Shown here: one piece after another, positions 13,701-17,664 of the stretch
Layout of the letters: every line of letters starts with the position of its first letter
How positions within the stretch are numbered: the stretch's first letter is position 1
Assembly (NCBI GenBank): GCA_035620975.1
Contig: DASPFV010000009.1
Location: forward strand, 1-17,664
Direction of reading: 5' to 3'
Source of the DNA: DASPFV01 sp035620975
GTDB lineage: Bacteria > Acidobacteriota > Vicinamibacteria > Vicinamibacterales > 2-12-FULL-66-21
DNA: 17,664 bases
Made by a program: the position numbers and the translations under genes
The notes under the pieces: model-generated
The model's input: only the letters and a program-made list of their open reading frames with translations
Told to the model about the DNA's origin: nothing
Database searches by the model: none

Positions 13701-14819
13701 ATGTCCGCCGGGGATTCGAGCCTGCCGCCCGCGCAACCCGCCACCCGCTCTGCTTCCGAGATCGTGATCGCGATCCATCCTCGGGCCGGGAGCTTTTCGG
13801 ACCGCTGGCGCGCCTGCTGCGAGGAGCGGGGCCTCGGCGTTCGCATCGTGGACGGCTACGCGACGGACATCATCGATCAACTGAAGGGCTGCGACGCGCT
13901 CCTCTGGCACTTCGACCACGAGGAGGCGACCGACCTGCTGATGGCGCGGCACGTCCTGACCGCCGCGGAGTACGCGGGCCTCAGCGTTTTTCCCGATCGC
14001 CACACCGCGTGGCACTTCGACGACAAGCTGGCTCAGAAGTACGTGCTGGAGGCGGTGAACGCTCCGCTGGTGCCGACGTGGGTGTTCTACGAGGAGGACC
14101 GCGGCCGCGCCTGGTTGCGGCGCGCGACGCTGCCGTGCGTACGGAAGCTGCGGCGGGGAGCGGGCTCGGCCAATGTCGGCCTCGTACGATCGGGGCAGGA
14201 GGGGCAGCGCTATCTCGGTGCGATGTTCGGGCGAGGCATTCGCCCCGTCTCGGGCTACTTCACCGACGTCGGCGTGCGCCTGACCAGCACCAGGACGCGC
14301 GAGCAGGCGCTCGCGAAGCTGCGCCGCGCGCCGGAGGCGATCCGCGCGCGCTGGCGCAAGCGGGCCGGGGTGCAGCCCGAGCGGGGCTACGCGCTCTTCC
14401 AGGAGTTCGAGCCCGGCAATCAGTTCGATACGCGCGTGACGGTCGTCGGCGATCGCGCGTGGGGGTTCATCCGGCTGGTGCGCAAGAACGACTTTCGAGC
14501 GTCGGGCAGCCGCAACATCGATTTCGACCGGGGGCGCGTCGATCCCGAGTGCGTCAGGATTGCGTTCGCCGTCAACGAGGCGCTCCGGTCGCAGAGCACC
14601 GCGTTCGACTTCGTGCACGCGCCGGACGGGAGACCGCTGATCGTGGAGATGAGCTACGGCTACAATCCGGCTGTGGTCGCGCAGGTGCCCGGCCAATGGG
14701 ACCGGAACCTCTCCTGGCATGCCGGCTGCGCCCGCGCGGAGGACGCGATTCTCGATGGCGTCCTCGCCCGCATCGGCGACCGGCGCCGCCGCGCCGGGGC
14801 GAGCACCGCGGCGGGGTGA
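13701..14819 (+). CDS. ATP-grasp family ligase of unknown substrate
   Basis: A 372-residue soluble protein with ATP-grasp layout. An N-terminal Rossmann-like half (about 20-110) includes IVIAIHPRAGSFSDRW and LLWHFDHEEATDLL. The linker FPDRHTAWHFDDKLAQKYVLE is seen around 115-135. The ATP-binding half has KLRRGAGSANVGLV (glycine loop), the metal-site region FDFVHAPDGRPLIVEMSYGY and an upstream FQEFEPG. Glu in LIVEMSYGYNP is in the position of the magnesium-binding residue. Similar proteins occur in capsule or exopolysaccharide loci, and the convergent glycosyltransferase agrees with this. They may join an amino acid or carboxylate to a sugar or peptide, but the substrate is unknown. The stop abuts that of the glycosyltransferase. 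Confidence 0.78.
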   Translation: MSAGDSSLPPAQPATRSASEIVIAIHPRAGSFSDRWRACCEERGLGVRIVDGYATDIIDQLKGCDALLWHFDHEEATDLLMARHVLTAAEYAGLSVFPDRHTAWHFDDKLAQKYVLEAVNAPLVPTWVFYEEDRGRAWLRRATLPCVRKLRRGAGSANVGLVRSGQEGQRYLGAMFGRGIRPVSGYFTDVGVRLTSTRTREQALAKLRRAPEAIRARWRKRAGVQPERGYALFQEFEPGNQFDTRVTVVGDRAWGFIRLVRKNDFRASGSRNIDFDRGRVDPECVRIAFAVNEALRSQSTAFDFVHAPDGRPLIVEMSYGYNPAVVAQVPGQWDRNLSWHAGCARAEDAILDGVLARIGDRRRRAGASTAAG

Positions 14820-16058
14820 TCAGCGCGATCCCGCCAGGGTCTCGTACAGATCCTGGAGCTGTCCGAGCACGCGGGACGCGCTGAATCGCTCCCGCGCGAC
14901 GCGCAGGCCCGCTGCCCCCATCCCGCGACGCCGTGCCGGATCCCGCAGCAGCTCCTCGATTGCCGCCGACAGCGCGCCGGCATCGCCGGCCGGCACGAGC
15001 AGACCGGTTTCGCCCGGGACCACCGCATCCACCACGCCGCCGACGTTCGTCGAGATCACGGGCCGACCGGCCGCCATCGCCTCGACGATGGCGTTCGGGA
15101 AGCCTTCCCGGTCGGAGGTGAGCACCGAGATGTCGAACAGATGATGGAAGCTCGGATGATGCGGACGGAATCCGGCGAAGACGATCCGGTTCGCGAGGCC
15201 GAGCGCCGCCGCCTGCGCTTCCAGCGCGTCCCTCAGCTCCCCCTCGCCGACCAGGATCACCCGCAGCTGCGGCCAGCGGGACGCGAGGCGGGCGGCGGCG
15301 TCGAGCAGGAGCGCGTGGTTCTTGACCGCTCGCAGGTTCGCGATGATGCCCAGGGCGAGCGTGTCGGGGGTGAGACCGAGCTCGGCGCGCGTGCGTGCGA
15401 GGAACTGGGGCGCCGGCGGCTCGAACGCCTCGTCGTCGACGAAGTTCGAGACGACCACGATGCGGTCGCGCCGGACGCCTTCGGCGGTCTCGACCCGCCG
15501 CACGATCGCCGGGCTGTTGACGAGCACCCGGTGCGCGAGCCGGAACGCCGCGCGCGCCGCGAGCCGGTGCGGCCGGGATCCAATCTCGGTCCACCACCGG
15601 CGGCTCGCGATGATCGACGCCGGGGTGAAGCAGCGCGTCCAGGGCGCCGCGAAGATGTTGGCGTTGCGGTCGTGGGCGTGCACGATGTCGAACCGGCCCT
15701 GCCGGACGAGGGCGGCGAACGCCGCGCCGCGCCGGAGCGTGCCGGGCCCGAAGAGCCCCGCGATGGGAAACGCGGTCACCGGGACGCCGGCCGCCTCGTA
15801 CCGCGTGCGCACCGGCCCCTCCGGCCGGAAGCAGAGCGCCTCGATGTCGAACCGCGATCGATCGAGGCGCGCCGCCGTTCGGGCGGCGTTCAGCTCGCTG
15901 CCGCCGACCTCGAGGTTGTCGAGCACGTAGAGCACGCGGACGCGCCGGCGGCGGGGCCCGATCGCCGCCGCGGCGCCCACCCGCGGCGCAGACGACTCGC
16001 GTTGCGGGCCGGCCGCGGCGGCGGCGCGAAGATGCGCGGTTGGGGCGTGGCGGTTCAC
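14820..16058 (-). CDS. GT4 family glycosyltransferase
   Basis: A 412-residue GT-B fold enzyme transferring a sugar from a nucleotide donor to a glycan or lipid acceptor in the cytosol. After a 40-residue Ala/Arg-rich lead, the N-terminal domain starts with RVLYVLDNLEVGGSE, the usual acceptor-side loop. The interdomain turn IIANLRAVKNHALLLDA carries the donor-phosphate Arg/Lys pair. The donor site has the E-x7-E motif (EGFPNAIVEAMAAGRPVIST). Length is normal for the family. The GTG start is taken because the lead has no better start before the Rossmann fold. It overlaps by GTGA a preceding open frame that may be a gene remnant. The stop touches the ATP-grasp stop on the other strand. It probably works on surface polysaccharide. 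Confidence 0.87.
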   Translation of the reverse strand: MNRHAPTAHLRAAAAAGPQRESSAPRVGAAAAIGPRRRRVRVLYVLDNLEVGGSELNAARTAARLDRSRFDIEALCFRPEGPVRTRYEAAGVPVTAFPIAGLFGPGTLRRGAAFAALVRQGRFDIVHAHDRNANIFAAPWTRCFTPASIIASRRWWTEIGSRPHRLAARAAFRLAHRVLVNSPAIVRRVETAEGVRRDRIVVVSNFVDDEAFEPPAPQFLARTRAELGLTPDTLALGIIANLRAVKNHALLLDAAARLASRWPQLRVILVGEGELRDALEAQAAALGLANRIVFAGFRPHHPSFHHLFDISVLTSDREGFPNAIVEAMAAGRPVISTNVGGVVDAVVPGETGLLVPAGDAGALSAAIEELLRDPARRRGMGAAGLRVARERFSASRVLGQLQDLYETLAGSR

Positions 16059-16160
16059 AGCCGTGAGCTCAGCCGGAATACCTGCAAGCCGAAGGCCACC
16101 TCGAGCACGCCCCTCACGTCAGGATTGCCCGCCAGCCCGTGGATGTGTGGCGGCCGTTGA
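16055..16160 (-). pseudogene. Possible C-terminal remnant of a gene upstream of the glycosyltransferase
   Basis: In one frame the codons before the glycosyltransferase read, in part, LAGNPDVRGVLEVAFGL then QVFRLSSRL and stop. GC3 is high and the TGA overlaps the GTG start by a GTGA junction, as seen for phoB/phoR. The frame runs back through the heptamer array to the MFS stop with no start codon of its own that I trust. It may be the tail of a deleted operon gene, or chance. I do not recognise the family. Confidence 0.3.
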
Positions 16161-16190
16161 CCAGAATGCGCACCAACCGGCACGACCAGG

Positions 16191-16240
16191 CTGAACCTTG
16201 AACCCTGAACCCCGAACCCTGAACCCGGAACCTTGAACCT
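16191..16240. repeat. Telomere-like GAACCCT heptamer array
   Basis: Seven imperfect units of GAACCCT/GAACCTT (7-bp period) lie between the MFS and glycosyltransferase genes. On the - strand, which is the coding strand here, four G-runs (16226-16203) are separated by 3-4-nt loops. This satisfies the standard G-quadruplex pattern. Confidence 0.8.
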
Positions 16241-16246
16241 TGTCCG

Positions 16247-17563
16247 TTACAACTCGCGCACCCCGTGACTCTTGAACAGGAAGTAGATCGCCACGAGCGA
16301 CACGAACGCGCCGTTCACGGCGAGCACCACGGGTGCGGTCACGAGGCTGGCCACGTACCCGCTGGCCAGGCTGCCGAGCGGGGCGCCGCCGCGGAACGCG
16401 ACCATGTAGATGCTCACTACGCGACCGCGCAGGTGATCGGGCACGATGAGCTGCACGAGCGAGGCGGTCAGCGAGAAGACGCAGATGAGCGCGGCGCCGC
16501 TGGCGAAGAGCAGGAGGTTGCTGACCCAGAACACGCGCGAGAACGCGAACGCGGTGATGAGCATCCCGAACACCACCTGCACGCCGAGCAGCGTCAGGCC
16601 CATGTGGCGGAAGCGCCCGAGCCAGGCGATGACGAGCGCCCCGACCACTGCGCCCATCCCTGAGTAGGCCATCATCTCGCTGTAGAGGCCGATCTCTCCG
16701 CGGAAGATCTCGCGCGCGAACACCGGCAGGAACGTCAGCAGCGGCAGCCCCAGGAACGTCGTCATGAAGGCGAGCACCGTCAGCCCGATGATGGCCGGCT
16801 CGCTGCGGGCGTAGGCGAAGCCGCCCTTCAGCTCCTGCATCATCGGCTTCCGGTCGCCCGACGGGATGTGCTTCACCGTCAGCGACATCAACGCGACGAT
16901 CACCACGAGGAACGAGAGCCCGTTGAGGCTGAAGCAACCCGCCGCGCCGAGGGCCGCCATGGTCACGCCCGCGAACAGCGGACCGAACACGCGCGCGAGA
17001 TTGAACTGGATCGAGTTCAAGGCGATGGCGTTCGGCAGGTCCTTCTTGTTCACCAGCGAGGGAATCAGCGACTGGTAGGCCGGTCCGCCGAACGCCTGGG
17101 CCAGCCCCGCCGTGAACGAGAGCGCCAGGATGTGCCAGACCGTCACGCGGTCCCAGTAGACCAGCGCGGCGAGCGTGAACGCCGTCGTCATCTGCACGTA
17201 CTGGGATCCGATCAGCAGCCTGCGGCGATCGTGGCGATCCGCGATGACCCCGCCGATGAGCGTGAAGAGCAGGATCGGCAGCTGGCCAAGGAAGTCGTCC
17301 AGCCCCAGGTAGAACGAGGATTGGGTCAGCTCGAACACGAGCCAGCTCTGGGCGACTTTCTGCATCCACGTGCCGACGGTGGAGGTGAACGCCCCGAGCC
17401 AGAGCACGCGGAAGTCGCGGTAGGTCAGGGCCGCCAGTGCGCGCTGCAGGATGGCGGAGCTGAGGGGGGTCGATTTCAGCGGGTGCCCCGGGTGCCCCTG
17501 GTGCGACGGGTGCCCTTGGTGCCCCTGGTGCACGGGGGGTTTGGCTTCGAGCGGCGTGGACAC
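16247..17563 (-). CDS. MFS_3-type exporter (EntS-like major facilitator)
   Basis: A 438-residue, 12-TM permease of the major facilitator superfamily. The N-terminal signature LTYRDFRVLWLGAFTSTVGTWMQKVAQSW is typical of the MFS_3/enterobactin-exporter (EntS-like) group. GGVIADRHDRRRLLIGS is the conserved loop 2-3 motif. Members export small molecules such as siderophores and drugs, or are of unknown use. The first 30 residues are unusual: a 9-bp tandem repeat (17482-17532) encodes six H-x-G/S-like triplets (HQG, HQG, HPS, HQG, HPG, HPL) before the first TM. The GTG start has no Shine-Dalgarno site and lies 10 nt behind a TAAGAT box. The gene is flanked on both sides by CCCTGAA heptamer arrays in the same orientation. 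Confidence 0.87.
   Translation of the reverse strand: MSTPLEAKPPVHQGHQGHPSHQGHPGHPLKSTPLSSAILQRALAALTYRDFRVLWLGAFTSTVGTWMQKVAQSWLVFELTQSSFYLGLDDFLGQLPILLFTLIGGVIADRHDRRRLLIGSQYVQMTTAFTLAALVYWDRVTVWHILALSFTAGLAQAFGGPAYQSLIPSLVNKKDLPNAIALNSIQFNLARVFGPLFAGVTMAALGAAGCFSLNGLSFLVVIVALMSLTVKHIPSGDRKPMMQELKGGFAYARSEPAIIGLTVLAFMTTFLGLPLLTFLPVFAREIFRGEIGLYSEMMAYSGMGAVVGALVIAWLGRFRHMGLTLLGVQVVFGMLITAFAFSRVFWVSNLLLFASGAALICVFSLTASLVQLIVPDHLRGRVVSIYMVAFRGGAPLGSLASGYVASLVTAPVVLAVNGAFVSLVAIYFLFKSHGVREL
17482..17532 (-). repeat. In-frame 9-bp tandem repeat at the MFS N-terminus
   Basis: Units begin at 17482, 17491, 17500, 17509, 17518 and 17527 with a strict 9-bp period (consensus GGTGCCCCT on the + strand). 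Nine bases equal three codons, so the array adds a His-rich tripeptide repeat without shifting the frame. It is related to the noncoding repeats at 12714-12773. Confidence 0.85.
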
Positions 17564-17573
17564 AAAGAGTTCT

Positions 17574-17579
17574 ATCTTA
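17574..17579 (-). promoter_or_regulatory. -10 box of a probable leaderless MFS promoter
   Basis: TAAGAT on the - strand ends 10 nt before GTG 17563. No Shine-Dalgarno site is visible. The -35 candidate GTAAGT at 17 bp is weak. Confidence 0.4.
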
Positions 17580-17638
17580 AAACCAATCCTTCAGCCACTT
17601 ACAGCGAAGTGACGAGCTTCGTGACGCGCCCCACCTGA

Positions 17639-17664
17639 CGAACCCTGAACCCTGAACCCTGAAC
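17639..17664. repeat. CCCTGAA heptamer array, cut by the window end
   Basis: Three exact CCCTGAA units with a strict 7-bp period run to the end of the window. On the - strand the G-runs form a telomere-like GGGTTCA pattern. The array probably continues beyond the window. Confidence 0.8.

Noticed and set aside
16119..17369. 416-codon frame on the - strand overlapping the MFS gene
   Set aside because: It is a shifted shadow of the MFS gene. The MFS frame has 12 TM segments and family motifs.
17639..17664. A true chromosome telomere
   Set aside because: The same heptamers occur internally at 16191-16240 between genes, so this is an interspersed repeat. The window edge is simply arbitrary.

Overview
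This window looks like chromosomal DNA of a high-GC Gram-negative bacterium. The evidence is a porin and a TonB-dependent receptor ending in aromatic residues, lipoproteins, and a two-component system. The receptor type (N-terminal carboxypeptidase-regulatory-like domain), the very high GC3 and the frequent 7-bp intergenic repeats resemble Acidobacteriota (Vicinamibacteria-type) genomes. That placement is an inference from style, not a proven assignment.

Region 1 (2-11099) is a phosphate-handling neighbourhood. It starts with the 3' part of an OprO/OprP-like porin. A clear promoter preceded by 11-bp phased direct repeats then leads into a probable operon of three envelope genes: a TonB-dependent receptor, a secreted repeat-rich protein and a small lipoprotein. 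Next come a DUF47 (PhoU-like) protein and a Pit-type phosphate permease on the + strand. Converging on them from the - strand is a DUF3891 - PhoB - PhoR unit, in which phoB and phoR overlap by 4 bp. Together these suggest outer-membrane capture of a phosphorus compound or anion, low-affinity inner-membrane phosphate uptake, and PhoB/PhoR control. The substrate of the receptor cassette is unknown.

Region 2 (11100-12797) holds a large imperfect inverted array of GATTGCC-type heptamers centred on a perfect hairpin. It is followed by a glycine-zipper lipoprotein with a hairpin terminator, and a stand-alone periplasmic DsbD-alpha-like protein whose stop codon lies in a 9-bp repeat.

Region 3 (12798-17664) holds a NiCoT/UreH-like metal transporter with a His-rich loop and an ATP-grasp enzyme. 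Tail to tail with the latter is a GT4 glycosyltransferase, followed by an MFS_3-type exporter on the - strand. The MFS gene is bracketed by telomere-like CCCTGAA heptamer arrays and has an in-frame 9-bp repeat giving a His-rich N-terminus. Several genes here have a -10-like box only 9-10 nt before the start codon and no Shine-Dalgarno, suggesting leaderless mRNAs. By contrast, several genes in regions 1-2 have good Shine-Dalgarno sites.

The most interesting candidates for new biology are the Pho-linked receptor/secreted protein/lipoprotein cassette with its phased operator-like repeats, a DUF3891 protein with an HD-phosphohydrolase-like residue pattern next to phoB, and the short-period repeat families. 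No tRNA, rRNA, CRISPR array or transposase gene was seen.
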